Positions 35,843 to 48,117 of a stretch of 64,000 nucleotides of DNA are shown one piece after another. The DNA lies in contig CAVPSQ010000010.1 in NCBI GenBank assembly GCA_963708455.1, forward strand, positions 868,001 through 932,000. The letters run 5' to 3'. Source of the DNA: CAIMUS01 sp963708455. Lineage in GTDB: Bacteria; Pseudomonadota; Gammaproteobacteria; Competibacterales; Competibacteraceae. Position 1 is the stretch's first letter; every line of letters starts with the position of its first letter. The notes beneath the pieces were generated by a model. The model saw nothing but the letters and a program-made list of their open reading frames with translations. It had not been told where the DNA came from and did no database searches. The position numbers and the translations under genes were made by a program.

Positions 35843-36556
35843 TTACGGCGTCATCCGCGGCACGCACCAGAAGATATCCGCCGTTCCACGATGCAACTCC
35901 TCCTTGCGCTCCCGCCAGTCCGACAACGCGCGCTCCAGCATGCGCCAGAACTCGGGGCGGTGGCTGGGCTCGACCAAGTGACATAACTCATGGATTACTA
36001 CGTAGTCCACCACCCTGATCGGGAGCTGAAGCAGACGCCAGTTCAGGTAGAGCGCGCCGTCGCGTCCGCACGAACCCCAGCGGAAGCCGAGCTCCCGCAC
36101 CGCCACTCGCGCCGGCGCGGGACCCGTACGCGAGCGCAACAGTGCGACCCGTTGTGGTAACCATGCTTTCCCGGCGGCAATATACCAGCGCTTGAAGTGG
36201 GCGTCGGCCGGCCGCGCATCGTGCCGCAGCAGAAAGCGCGTGCCATCGAAATGCAGCGCTTCTGGTTGCTCAGTCACCAGCAGCAGGCGATAGCGCCTGC
36301 CCAGGTAGGCAAAGGTTTCGCCGGTCACGTACTCCGGGGATCGCACCGGTAGCATGATCGCCTTCTTCAGCGCCAGCTTGCGGTGCACCCACAGAAGCTT
36401 GGAGCGCGCCCAGGCGGCTATCTCATCGCCGCCGGCAGTGAGCGGTGTGTGCAGCACCAGTTCGCCGCCCCGGTCCACGGTCAGGCTCAGGGTCCGCCGC
36501 CGGGCACTGCGACGGATCTCGACAGTCAATCCCTGCAGTTCCAGCGTCTCGCTCAT
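35843..36556 (-). CDS. YgjP-like (M48/DUF45) metallopeptidase associated with hsdR
   Basis: A 237-residue protein with the YgjP/WLM zinc motif VVIHELCHLVEPSHRPEFWRM (HExxH plus a downstream His), preceded by RWGSCGRDGALYLNWRLLQL, the family's second signature. Its ATG overlaps the hsdR stop by four bases, so it is part of the restriction operon. Such peptidases are recurrent neighbours of type I restriction genes; a role in controlling restriction is an attractive guess with no direct evidence here. Confidence 0.85.
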   Translation of the reverse strand: MSETLELQGLTVEIRRSARRRTLSLTVDRGGELVLHTPLTAGGDEIAAWARSKLLWVHRKLALKKAIMLPVRSPEYVTGETFAYLGRRYRLLLVTEQPEALHFDGTRFLLRHDARPADAHFKRWYIAAGKAWLPQRVALLRSRTGPAPARVAVRELGFRWGSCGRDGALYLNWRLLQLPIRVVDYVVIHELCHLVEPSHRPEFWRMLERALSDWRERKEELHRGTADIFWCVPRMTP

Positions 36557-39500
36557 CGCCGTGTCAGAGACTCGTGGTTTTCTTTCGCCAGGGCGACCAA
36601 CCGCTGCGCCAGGTCGCGCTCGCCGCCGGGTCTGCCAAGGGCCGCCTCATCGAGGTCGCGAACCAGGCGCTTGGTCAGCAGCTCCCTGGCGTGGGCGTTT
36701 TTCCAGAAGCCCACCACACGGATTTCCTGTTGAATCCGGTCCACCATGTCCAGCGTGGTGGAGATTGCGGTCTTGCGCTGTGCTTCGGTAAGCTCTCTTC
36801 CCTTGCTGCATTCCTCGATAACCAGCCGGACGAACGGTACCTGCACCTGGGGATCGAGGTCGGGATAGTCATTGCGATCGCCCCGCTTCAGTTCGTCGAT
36901 AAACTGACGCAGTTCGCGCTCCAGCGCGTCCCAATCGTCCTTGAACCGTTGCAGAATTTCCTCCAGTTTCTCGCTCATCCGGTGGGCGTAGATCGGATTC
37001 TGATTGGAAAAGCCGATGATGTGAAAGCGCGCGGCGTGCTGCATCTGCACCGCCCGGGCGCGGCTGCTGTTCTGTCCGGCGAGGACCTGTTCGAACTGTG
37101 CATCGGTGATGGTCGTGGGCGGAATTTTCGGGTCCACCCCGCGCGCCATGACGTGGACATCGATCAGCGCCTTCACCTTTTCCGCTACTCCGAGCAGATC
37201 GAGCGCCGGGTCGCGATAGAGATTGGCCGCAACCTGGTTGATAAAACCGAGCAGTTTCGCGTCGCGGAACACGTCGCCGGGTACCTCGGGGCGATGCTCC
37301 AGGCGATTCAGTGTTGCGTAGAACTGGCGCAATTTGTTCATGAAATCAGCCCGGATTTTCAGGTCGGCGAGCAGTTCGACGCACTCGTCCACCTGGCCGA
37401 ACAGGTCCTTGACGCCACGCTCCGTAAAGAGCGCGACGGCCCGCGTCCGGCGGTCGAGCAGTTTCGGTAATTCCATGCCGATATCGAGCAGTGTCCCTTC
37501 GGTGTCCTCGCCGTCGTAATCCTTGAGCGCCTCGTTCAGATGGCGGGCCACGCCGATGTAGTCCACCACATAGCCGCAGGTTTTGGAGCCACAGGTGCGA
37601 TTCACCCGGGCGATGGCCTGTAACAGGTCGTGGGCGACCATCTTGCGGTCGAGATAAAGCACCTGCTCCACCGGCGCGTCGAAGCCGGTCAACAGCATGT
37701 TGTTGACCACCAGAATCGACAGCGGGTCGGTCTTGTCCGTCTTTTCAATCGCCAGCCGGCGCTTGAAGCGGCGGATGCGCTCGTTCTGTCGGTCTTTATC
37801 GGACCAGTTCCACCAGGATTCCGGGTCGTTGTGATTGCTTGAGAAAACCGCCGCGATTTCCAGGACGCGAAGCTGGGGCAGCAGGGGGTGCGCGCGCAGC
37901 AGGAACCGCCGGTCTGGGTCGAGTTGCTCCACCGCGTCAGCGGAGAGCGCCAGCAGGGCGGCGGGAAGTGCCTCGAGCGCCGCCACCAGTTCATTGCGCG
38001 CCTTGAGCAGTTGTTCATAATAGGTCACCGCCGCCTGCCGGCTGGTCGCCACCACCTGGGCCTTGTAGCCTTCGGGCAGCACCACGCCGACGTAGTGACG
38101 GATCATGTCGCGCGCCTTCTGCTCGATCAGCAAAGGCGCTTCCAGCACGTCGCCCTCGGTCGCATATTTGGCCTTGATGACCGCCAGTTCAGCGGGCGTG
38201 TAGTCGCGGAACAGATCGACGAACAGTTCGTCGAGTCCCACCGCATCCTTGACGAAGCCGTCCGCCGTGCGGCCTTCGTAGAGAATCGGCACGGTGGCGC
38301 CGTCGAGTTCGGCGTCCTGCAGCAGGTATTTGTCGATGAATTCGCCGAAGATCTCGCGAGTTTCAGTTTTCTCCCGGCTCAGGATCGGTGTGCCGGTGAA
38401 GCCGATGATCGCAGCGTTGGGCAACGCCTTGCGCAGGTTGCGGTGCAGACTTCGAGTATGCGAGCGGTGCGCCTCGTCCACCAGCACGAGAATCTGCTCG
38501 GATTCGTTGAGCACCGGGAAGTCCTCGAAGTGGATATTTTCTTCGAGCGTGATGGACTTATCGACGACAGGCTGGTCTCTGCCGGGCTTTTTCTCCTGGC
38601 GCACGATGGTCATGGCGACCGTCTCGCCGCTCTCGCGCCGGGTCGCATCCTGATACTTCTGAAGCATGGCGAAGACGATATCCGGCGTCGTCTCCCGTAG
38701 AATCCGTTGGGTGCGCGCCGTGGGCGATTCGCGCCGCAGGCTGTCGTTATCGCTCGGGCGCAGGGTTTCACCGGAGAGTCGCGCCGTCTCGCGCAACTGG
38801 CCTTCCAGGTCGGTACGGTCGGTGACCACCACCACCTTGAAGCGGTTCAGTTCCGGCATCATCCGCATTTTGCGCACCAGGAACACCATGCTGAGGCTTT
38901 TGCCCGAACCCTGGGTGTGCCAGATAATGCCGCCGCGCTCGTCGCGCAGCGCGCCCTGGGCGTGGGTCCGACCTTCGAGCAAGCGCGCCACGGCTTTGTG
39001 AATGCCGCGGAACTGCTGGTAGCGCGCCATCACCTTGCGGGTTTTGCCGTCCACCTGCTGGAACACGGTGAAGTTGCGCATCAGGTCGAGCAGATGGGCC
39101 GGGCGCAGCATGCCGGCCACCAGAATCTGCTGGCTGTGCAGTCCGCCGGTTGGTGTGCGCATGACGGCGGGTTGCTTATCGGGCGCGCGAAAGAACAGCG
39201 GCGTTCCCACGCGCTCGGCCTGCTCCGGGCCGACTTCGGCCAGTTCCCGTGCCGCCTCGTCCAGATCGGGTGCGGCGGACAGCAGGCCCAGTTCCTCGGC
39301 GACGGTGCTCAGCGGCACGGGGCTGGTATCGGCCCATTCCAGATAGGCTTCGGGCGGGGCGCCGACGGTGGCGGCGCGAGCTTCGAAGAAGTCGCTGGCG
39401 ATTAATAGCTGATTGGTATGAAACAGGCGCTCGACGCCCTCGTTATCGCTGTAGCGGGTCGGCCGGAGTTCGCGGCGCTGGTTGGAGTAGCGCAGCAGTT

Positions 39501-40045
39501 GGTTGATCGGCCTCCCGTAGCGGGTTCTGGATGCCGGGGCTTTTGAATTCCGCGATCACCAGCGGGATACCGTTGACGAACAGCACGGCGTCGGGGATTA
39601 CATGCCCGCATCCGCTGGTCAGTTCGACCTTGAATTGGGTGATGGCAAGGAAATCGTTGTTCGCCGGGTTTTCGAAATCGATATAGCGCAGCGGCTGCGG
39701 TCGGCCTCGGTTCCAGTCGGGCAGCCCATCGGTCACCGTTCCCTTGAGCAGCAGTTCCGTCGCCGACTGGTTGATTTCCATCAGCCGGTGGCCGGCGGTC
39801 TGTTCCAGGTCGCGGATGGCCCGGGTAATGCGGCCCTCGTCCAGCCAGGGTTGGCCGTCGCGCCGGTTGAGCTTTTTCAGCGCCGCCGCGAGCCGTCCCT
39901 TGAGCAGTACTTCGCGTGAATTGGCACGCTCCGTCGTCTCCGGCAGATCGGGATCGGCTTCGATCCACTGCCAGCCCAGGCGTTCGAGCTGCCGGCAGAA
40001 AGGCCGCTCGACGAGTTCGCGTTCCCAGTGGATCGGCTTGTTCAC
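36553..40045 (-). pseudogene. hsdR: type I restriction enzyme R subunit, frameshift near the N-terminus
   Basis: ATP-dependent translocase-nuclease. The N-terminal frame (40045 to about 39508) has the nuclease core PDAVLFVNGIPLVIAEFKSP. The second frame carries IWHTQGSGKSLSMVFLVRKM (Walker A), VLVDEAHRSHTRSLHRNLRK (DEAH), IGFTGTPI and NMLLTGFDAPVEQVLYLD. The frames join as REAINQLLRYSNQRRELRPT when one base near 39508 is removed. About 1160 residues joined. The rest of the R-M operon is upstream. Confidence 0.88.
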
Positions 40046-40105
40046 GGTTTGCGGTCCGAATCAAAGCTTGGTCGATAGGCCAGCCGGACCGCGCCTCTGC
40101 CAAGA

Positions 40106-40291
40106 TCAAGATTTGTCATCCCATTCTCCTGCCATCAGTCGCCCCAGACGCCGCTCTATAACGCAGATTCGACTTTCGACGCTCATCCGGCTAAGCACTG
40201 CGTTAGGAGGCAGTGTTTCAAGTTGCCGACGCAAGAATGTCAATTCGGAGCGAAAGCCCAGCTCCTGATGTTTCTTCTCTTCAGGCGTCAT
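40106..40291 (-). CDS. 61-residue protein of unknown function
   Basis: MTPEEKKHQELGFRSELTFL opens a short, highly charged, helical protein with a predicted coiled-coil character. It lies between vapC and hsdR on the operon strand. Size and place would fit an antitoxin, but no partner is visible. Unrecognised. Confidence 0.4.
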   Translation of the reverse strand: MTPEEKKHQELGFRSELTFLRRQLETLPPNAVLSRMSVESRICVIERRLGRLMAGEWDDKS

Positions 40292-40418
40292 ACTATGGCA
40301 TTTTCCTGGATCATTGTGAGTGTTAAGAAGCCGTTTTGTACAGAAAACGAAGCGTGCTCATCGTACCCAGTAGGTGGGAGCAGGAGATGATGGACACGCT
40401 TCGCTTGGCCCATCCTAC

Positions 40419-41171
40419 CTACTTATCCACCTCTTGATTTGATGTCCAATCCGCCGCTGCGGGTATGTGACAAGGCGGGCGAATGCCAAGCTGATTGGCA
40501 CGGCGGGCAAACTTGCGGTCATCGAACGTCAGCATTACAGCGCACTGGCTGGACAAGGCAAGATGAAGGGCATCTTGAAACTCCAAACCAGCCCGGCACC
40601 AAACTACTGCATTCCTCACGGCGGATTCATCTTCGATCACTATGTTAGAAAGACCCAGAAAATGGTCGAATACAGACAAAACCAGGGCTTTTTCAAAGCG
40701 AAACTTCTCAGCTTGGGTTAGCACCCACCTAGGCTGTTGAATCTGGCTAATTTTAATCAGCATTTGTTCATGCATAAATCATGTTATAGTCTCGCTAATG
40801 GTTATCCAGACATTCGTTGCCGTTGGCACCCTGGGAGCGCCGCACCCCAGTGCGGCTTTTAAATGCCGCACTGGGGTGCGGCGCTCCCAGGGATATCACT
40901 GCATAGGTCCGGTTCTCAATTAGCCGAACTATAATCTAGGGTGCGTCCTACGCACCAAAGCCTGCTTGATCAGTGCAGCAAAGTTGCATGAAGAAAATCC
41001 AGAGGAATTGGTACAAATTCAACAGCCTAGCACCCACCAAAATTCGATAAGTACCGTTTTGGCGACGAATAATGATTGTTCATCCGCGAACAGGCGCGTT
41101 GCTATCAAGGATTGTCCCGGGTCATCCTGGGCGTAATAGCGAACTAAAACATTCGTGTCGAGAGACTTCAT
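40419..41171 (-). pseudogene. vapC: VapC-like PIN toxin gene split by a 300-bp MITE
   Basis: The 5' part (41171-41030) encodes MKSLDTNVLVRYYAQDDPGQ, with the first PIN Asp, and ends EFWWVL. The 3' part (40729-40419) continues TQAEKFRFEKALVLSVFDHF and AGLEFQDALHLALSSQCAVM with the later acidic residues. Taking out the element and one 9-bp duplication (GCACCCACC) joins WWV-LTQAEK in frame. The 3' open frame alone extends into the MITE. ATG overlaps the antitoxin stop by four bases. Confidence 0.85.
40730..41029. mobile_element. 300-bp MITE, copy 1 (inside vapC)
   Basis: Inverted ends TAGGCTGTTGAATCTGGC and, reading inward from the right, TAGGCTGTTGAATTTGTACC. A 9-bp duplication GCACCCACC flanks it (40721-40729, 41030-41038). 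Inside is a perfect inverted repeat with 28-bp arms (40829-40893; arms begin CCCTGGGAGCGCCGCACCCC). A TATAAT lies about 100 bases from the right end (near 40931). No coding frame. Near-identical to 41551-41850. Confidence 0.9.
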
Positions 41172-41413
41172 AGGGAGTCCTCAGCACCTTTTTTAATGGC
41201 TTCTTCCATTTCTTCCAGAGTTACCGTCGGACCGTGATAGTTTAAAATTTTTGGACCATCTTCCGGACGCGACACTTTTCTAGGTTTAACCACACGCATC
41301 ACCAGTAAATTACCCTGTTGCTCGAAATCCACTTCTGTGCCTGGAGTAATGTTGAGTGATCGTAACAATGGCTCAGGGATGCGTACTTCACCTTGGCTGG
41401 AAACAGTTGGCAT
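41168..41413 (-). CDS. vapB: AbrB/MazE-type antitoxin of the vapC pair
   Basis: An 81-residue SpoVT/AbrB-fold protein: TVSSQGEVRIPEPLLRSLNI, then GTEVDFEQQGNLLVMRVVKP is the swapped-hairpin DNA-binding domain. The acidic C-terminus (TLEEMEEAIKKGAEDSL) would wrap the toxin. It is coupled to vapC by ATGA. The toxin being broken, this gene may now be an orphan antitoxin. Confidence 0.85.
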   Translation of the reverse strand: MPTVSSQGEVRIPEPLLRSLNITPGTEVDFEQQGNLLVMRVVKPRKVSRPEDGPKILNYHGPTVTLEEMEEAIKKGAEDSL

Positions 41414-41550
41414 GGATACCTCATGAGTTAATCAATCAAAGTCTAAATTAGCCGGCACACGCCCCCGACTGATGAAAGACCGATCATTAGACAGGATTCG
41501 TCGTGTTCTCATCATAACCGATCCAGCCACCCCAGGGTTCACCAGCCATG

Positions 41551-41850
41551 TAGGCTGTTGAATCTGGCTAATTTTAATCAGCATTTGTTCATGCATAAAT
41601 CATGTTATAGTCTCGCTAATGGTTATCCAGACATTCGTTGCCGTTGGCACCCTGGGAGCGCCGCACCCCAGTGCGGCATTTAAAAGCCGCACTGGGGTGC
41701 GGCGCTCCCAGGGATATCACTGCATAGGTCCGGTTCTCAATTAGCCGAACTATAATCTAGGGTGCGTCCTACGCACCAAAGCCTGCTTGATCAGTGCAGC
41801 AAAGTTGCATGAAGAAAATCCAGAGGAATTGGTACAAATTCAACAGCCTA
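41551..41850. mobile_element. 300-bp MITE, copy 2 (intergenic)
   Basis: Same length and ends as copy 1; flanked by a different 9-bp duplication CCAGCCATG (41542-41550, 41851-41859). The few differences include inversion of the 8-base loop of the central hairpin (TTTTAAAT versus ATTTAAAA). It lies between the vapB start and the end of hsdS. Confidence 0.9.
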
Positions 41851-41860
41851 CCAGCCATGT

Positions 41861-41900
41861 CGTAAGCTTGTCGCAAGTTTGTCGCAAGTTTGTCGCAAGA
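41861..41900. repeat. short tandem repeat GTCGCAAGTTT
   Basis: About three and a half copies of an 11-base unit between the MITE and hsdS. No other content is visible in 41860-41941. Confidence 0.6.
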
Positions 41901-41941
41901 TTCAACAGCCGGATTTTGGGGCCGGCAACCGGCGCCGGTGC

Positions 41942-43225
41942 TCACGAATGCACTTCCACGCCCTCGGGCACACGGACACGACCGGTTAGCAGGTCGGTCA
42001 TTAGGGCGGATTTTAAAGCACGAAGCTTGGGCAGTAATTCCTCTTCGCTTCGGATGCAATCTGTTGCTCCCAATAAGAAACCTTCAATCATCCTCAATTC
42101 TTCTTGTTGCGGCACTGGCAGCAAGAGCATGCGAAGTGTTTCTGATCGAATAGCGCTCATTACGCCGCCTTGCTCATCCTTTCTAAGTTGCTTAAGCACC
42201 CAGGGTGCAAAATTCATCTGCCAGCAAGCCAATATCGGCGAATACCGGTTCTGGTCAAATGTGATGGTCCATACGTGCTTAGAGGATAAGGCGCGTCCGA
42301 TGGATGCAGGCACCACGCAACAACGACCAACTGTGCCCATTATTGTGATCATTACGTCCAAAGGACGTACTGCATAACAACTTAGTTCCACAAATTTAGC
42401 ATCATCAACAAAGCGAGTGTAGTCAGCAGAAAAACGCTCAACGTGGACGTTATCAATGCCGAGAAGGGGAATACCCTGGGGTTTGAGTTCCTGCTTGAGA
42501 AGTGCGCTACCGAAGGGTCCGCTACGGAGTGCATTTGGAACTCGGGCCAGCAATGCCTCTAACGTCGAAATTTCCCACTCCCTCGGAATCTTACCCAGAG
42601 GCGAATCCTGATAAAGATTCGGTGCTTCGGCAGGCGGGGGGCGGAGTTGGCCGTGTTCATCGAGGCCACGGGTAAGCAGGTCATGTAGCAGGCCGGCGCG
42701 CACCTGCTTGAGCTTGGCAATTATTGCTTCCGTTTGCGCAATTGCTGCGTCTACTGTGTCCAGTACTGCTGCGATGCGGGATTGTGCGATTTCTGAATCT
42801 GGAATTGGAATCGTAAGTATTGAGGCAATGTCTTTGGGAACGTGCGGAACTCCTGTCCCTGTTCGCCTCGCTTGAATCCAGCCAAAGTAGCTCGAAAGTT
42901 GATGGTAGAGAAAGCGACCGTCTATTCCCGATTTCGGTCGTAATCGAGCCACAGTTGAGCCTATCGCACCAATTAGACCGGAGGCGCATAACCCAGAGCG
43001 TTCACCGTCCCAGAGCATCAATACGTCGGTAGGCTTGCAAAAAACTGCTGCGGGTGAGGCAGTGAATTGAGAATAATTACCCCTAAAGCTGTCGGCTCCA
43101 ATATAAGGGACAGTTTCTGCATTAGGGAATGGCTGAGTCTGCACGACATGCCCTTTGTCGATGGTGGCGAGTTCACCAAGACGCCGTGATATCCAGGTGC
43201 CTTGATCGCTAATTAGAGAAGTCAT
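41942..43225 (-). CDS. hsdS: type I restriction-modification specificity subunit S
   Basis: A 427-residue subunit with two target-recognition domains. TRD1 spans about 1-130, followed by the conserved helix IAAVLDTVDAAIAQTEAIIA and LKQVRAGLLHDLLTRGLDEH. TRD2 spans about 200-350, followed by LRALKSALMTDLLTGRVRVP. It reads its own bipartite DNA target for both HsdM and HsdR. It overlaps hsdM by four bases. Confidence 0.93.
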   Translation of the reverse strand: MTSLISDQGTWISRRLGELATIDKGHVVQTQPFPNAETVPYIGADSFRGNYSQFTASPAAVFCKPTDVLMLWDGERSGLCASGLIGAIGSTVARLRPKSGIDGRFLYHQLSSYFGWIQARRTGTGVPHVPKDIASILTIPIPDSEIAQSRIAAVLDTVDAAIAQTEAIIAKLKQVRAGLLHDLLTRGLDEHGQLRPPPAEAPNLYQDSPLGKIPREWEISTLEALLARVPNALRSGPFGSALLKQELKPQGIPLLGIDNVHVERFSADYTRFVDDAKFVELSCYAVRPLDVMITIMGTVGRCCVVPASIGRALSSKHVWTITFDQNRYSPILACWQMNFAPWVLKQLRKDEQGGVMSAIRSETLRMLLLPVPQQEELRMIEGFLLGATDCIRSEEELLPKLRALKSALMTDLLTGRVRVPEGVEVHS

Positions 43226-45870
43226 GTGTATTTCAGCCCTGTAAAGACTATGTTGAGTCGCTTTTCAATTCCCGAACGCGCCTCGCGTAAATCCATTAGC
43301 GTCACCCGATACTTATCCCACAACCCCTCGATAAACCGCACCAGCGTCTGCCGCCTCTCGGCCACGGCGGATTCCAGCGCACTCTGCACATCCTGGGCGA
43401 ATAGTTCGAGCACCAGAGACTCCTTTTCGTCGTCGCTGAGGACGCTGCAGCGGAATTTGAGTTCTTCCACGAAGCGGTTTATCAGTTCACGATAGCGGGC
43501 GCGGGCGGCGGTGAGCTCGGTCTTGATCTGCTCGTAGGGTGCGAGTGCCGCTTCGAGTTGCGCGATTTGGTCGAGCGCCGGCTGGACCCTGGCTCTGGCC
43601 TCGGCGGCGTCCTGCCGGTCGAAAAAGGTGGCGCGGATTTTGGCAGTGGCTTTCTCCAATTTGGTCAGTTCCTTGAGCGCCTCCCGGTTGTCCGCTTTCA
43701 ATTCCTTGATCTGCCGTTCCAGGTCTTTGGCGTAGTTCCAGGCGGCCAGTTCTTCCTCGTCCAGATCATCGGGCACGTTGCTCTGCTCGAAGGCTTCCTT
43801 CTCGCCCTTCAGCCGGGCAATATCGGCGCGGGCGGCGGCGATGCGCTCCAGATAATCGGCCATTATCCGGCGGACCAACTTGTGGCCGAAAGGATCGAAG
43901 GCGGGGCCGGCATTATCGTCATCATCGACCGCGTCGGCGACGGCATCCACCCAACCGTCGATCACGCCGGGAAACCGGTTTTCCAGCAGCGTTTTGAAGT
44001 CGGGCAGCGTATCGGTCCACCAGGCGGCGATGACACCGGCCAGCTTGAAGCGGTCGAGTGCATCCAGCGGCGCAAGCGCGGCTACGAAGGTATCCAGAAA
44101 TTCGCCGCGCACGACATTAAGACAGCGATGCACGGGCAAATCCGCCAGCCGCGGCGCATGAGTGCTCCACCACGCGGCCAGCGCCTCGCGCAGCACCTGG
44201 GCGCGGGCCTGTACGCCGGCATCGTTCTCCACCAAGGGGCGAATCGCGGCGCGCTCCATCAGCGTCGGGGCGAAGTTGAGATAAGCCATGTCCCTTTCCC
44301 GCCGGGCGAAGGCATGGGTCGGATTAAAACCCAGCGCCTCGAACAACTCCCGCTGTGCTTCCACTTCCGCCACCGGCACGCCTCCCAACAGGTGCGCGCG
44401 CACATCGTGCGGCTCGGGCGGCGGGGAGTTGTCCACATAGCGGCGGATGTTGAGATTCCAGTCATTGGCCGGACCGCCGATTTCCTCCAATGACACCACT
44501 CTCGCATAGCTTGGCACGTCCTCGAAGCGCTCGAAGGTGGAGGCGATTTTCTCGACGTGCTCGGGCCGGAGATAGTTCTGAGCGCGACCGGCGTGAAACT
44601 CCGCATCGGCGTTGATAAAAAGCACCTGACCCCGGCGCACTTCCGGCTTATGAGGATTGGACGACCGACCGGAGAGATTGGGCCGCAGCACCAGAATGCA
44701 GGCCGGAATACCCGCGCCATAGAAAAGATTCGGCGGCAAACCGATGACCGCCTCGATCAAATCCTCCTGCAGAAACTTACGCCGAATCTCCTTCTCCGCA
44801 CCGCCACGGAACAACACGCCGTGCGGCATCACCGTCGCCACCATCCCGCCGGGCCGACACACGGCCAGCATGTGCTGAGCGAACATCAGATCGCCCTTCT
44901 TGCCGGTGGTCGGGCACCAGCCCCAACGGAAACGCTCCGGGTACTCCATGTTGGAGCGGGTATAGTTCTGACTGAAGGGCGGATTGGCGATGACGCGGTT
45001 GAAGCGCTCCAACTCGCTGCTTTCCCGATGTTGCGGCTGGAGCAGCGTATCCGCCAGTTGAATATCCGCGTCCGGCACGCCGTGCAACAGCATATTGAGC
45101 TTGCAGATCGACCAGGCGGAGGCATCGTTCACCTGACCGCACAGGCGCAGATTTTTAGTATCGCCGCCGGACTGCTCGACAAACTCCCGACTGATGATCA
45201 GCATGCCGCCCGAACCGCAGGTAGGATCGTAAATGGACATGCCCGACGCGGGCTTCAACAGCCGCACCATCAGGCGGATTACGTCGCGGGGCGTATAAAA
45301 ATCACCGCCCTTCTTGCCCGCCGACTCGGCGAACATGTTGATCAGAAACTCGTAGGCGCTGCCCAGCAGGTCGGAGAACTGGAAATCTTCGTTGCGCAAG
45401 CGATGACGGCTGAAGTGGCGGACCAGATCCTTACAGGCGTCGTCGGAGATAATGCGCTTGTTACCCTGCACCCGCATGAACTGAATGTGATCCAGCACGT
45501 GTTCGAGCGAGGCATTATGCTCGGAGAGGGCGCCGAGCGCCTTGTCGAGCACCGCGCCGAACGGCTCAGCGGCGGCGGCGAGCTTCGCTTGCAGATACGA
45601 CCAGCGGGCGCGTTCGGGAACGAAAAACGTGTCGTAGAAGTCCGGGTTCTCGCCATACTCGGACTCGGCGACATCCTGCACCATGCCCTGTTCGACCTTA
45701 CGCCCGACAATGCGCTCGCGCTCGGCGTCGAAGACGTCGGAACTGCGCTTCAGAAACAGCAGGCCGAAGATGTAATCCTTATACGTGGCCGCGTCCAGAC
45801 CCTCCTGCCGGAGACGGTCGGCGGCGCTGTAAAGATGGCGTTCGAGCTTGGCGAGGGAGAGCTTGGGCAT
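43222..45870 (-). CDS. hsdM: type I restriction-modification methyltransferase subunit M, long form
   Basis: N6-adenine methyltransferase. The N-terminal helical domain is followed by GKKGGDFYTPRDVIRLMVRL, SIYDPTCGSGGMLI (SAM motif) and FNRVIANPPFSQNY (NPPF catalytic motif). At 882 residues it is much longer than EcoKI-type HsdM (about 530). The extra C-terminal part (from about 600) is rich in coiled coil, such as LERQIKELKADNREALKELT. First gene of the R-M operon. Confidence 0.93.
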   Translation of the reverse strand: MPKLSLAKLERHLYSAADRLRQEGLDAATYKDYIFGLLFLKRSSDVFDAERERIVGRKVEQGMVQDVAESEYGENPDFYDTFFVPERARWSYLQAKLAAAAEPFGAVLDKALGALSEHNASLEHVLDHIQFMRVQGNKRIISDDACKDLVRHFSRHRLRNEDFQFSDLLGSAYEFLINMFAESAGKKGGDFYTPRDVIRLMVRLLKPASGMSIYDPTCGSGGMLIISREFVEQSGGDTKNLRLCGQVNDASAWSICKLNMLLHGVPDADIQLADTLLQPQHRESSELERFNRVIANPPFSQNYTRSNMEYPERFRWGWCPTTGKKGDLMFAQHMLAVCRPGGMVATVMPHGVLFRGGAEKEIRRKFLQEDLIEAVIGLPPNLFYGAGIPACILVLRPNLSGRSSNPHKPEVRRGQVLFINADAEFHAGRAQNYLRPEHVEKIASTFERFEDVPSYARVVSLEEIGGPANDWNLNIRRYVDNSPPPEPHDVRAHLLGGVPVAEVEAQRELFEALGFNPTHAFARRERDMAYLNFAPTLMERAAIRPLVENDAGVQARAQVLREALAAWWSTHAPRLADLPVHRCLNVVRGEFLDTFVAALAPLDALDRFKLAGVIAAWWTDTLPDFKTLLENRFPGVIDGWVDAVADAVDDDDNAGPAFDPFGHKLVRRIMADYLERIAAARADIARLKGEKEAFEQSNVPDDLDEEELAAWNYAKDLERQIKELKADNREALKELTKLEKATAKIRATFFDRQDAAEARARVQPALDQIAQLEAALAPYEQIKTELTAARARYRELINRFVEELKFRCSVLSDDEKESLVLELFAQDVQSALESAVAERRQTLVRFIEGLWDKYRVTLMDLREARSGIEKRLNIVFTGLKYT

Positions 45871-45972
45871 GAGGTTCTTGCCATTAAGCGGGGTGACCGC
45901 TCCGACGTTGTCCGCGCCCTCGGTGGCGGCCGATTGTCATGAGACCGACGGCACGGCCGCCAAACGATGATT

Positions 45973-47928
<1,956 letters not shown>

Positions 47929-48117
47929 GATTTTTCCTCAGTTACCAACCTTATATTCGCACCGGTAGCGGCTGGCGCCGCCCTAAGGCAATGTCGTTGG
48001 TGCGCCGCCAGGGCGCACAGAGCAGCTTCTTTCTACAAGATTGCCGTCATAGCTGTAAGTTATTATTATAAATTCAATTAGTTATAAATTCCAAAAAACC
48101 CTCTCGAGGAAAACTGA

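Noticed and set aside
40829..40893. 28-bp-arm hairpin as a rho-independent terminator
   Set aside because: No T-run follows on either strand, and the hairpin is an internal part of a mobile element present twice.
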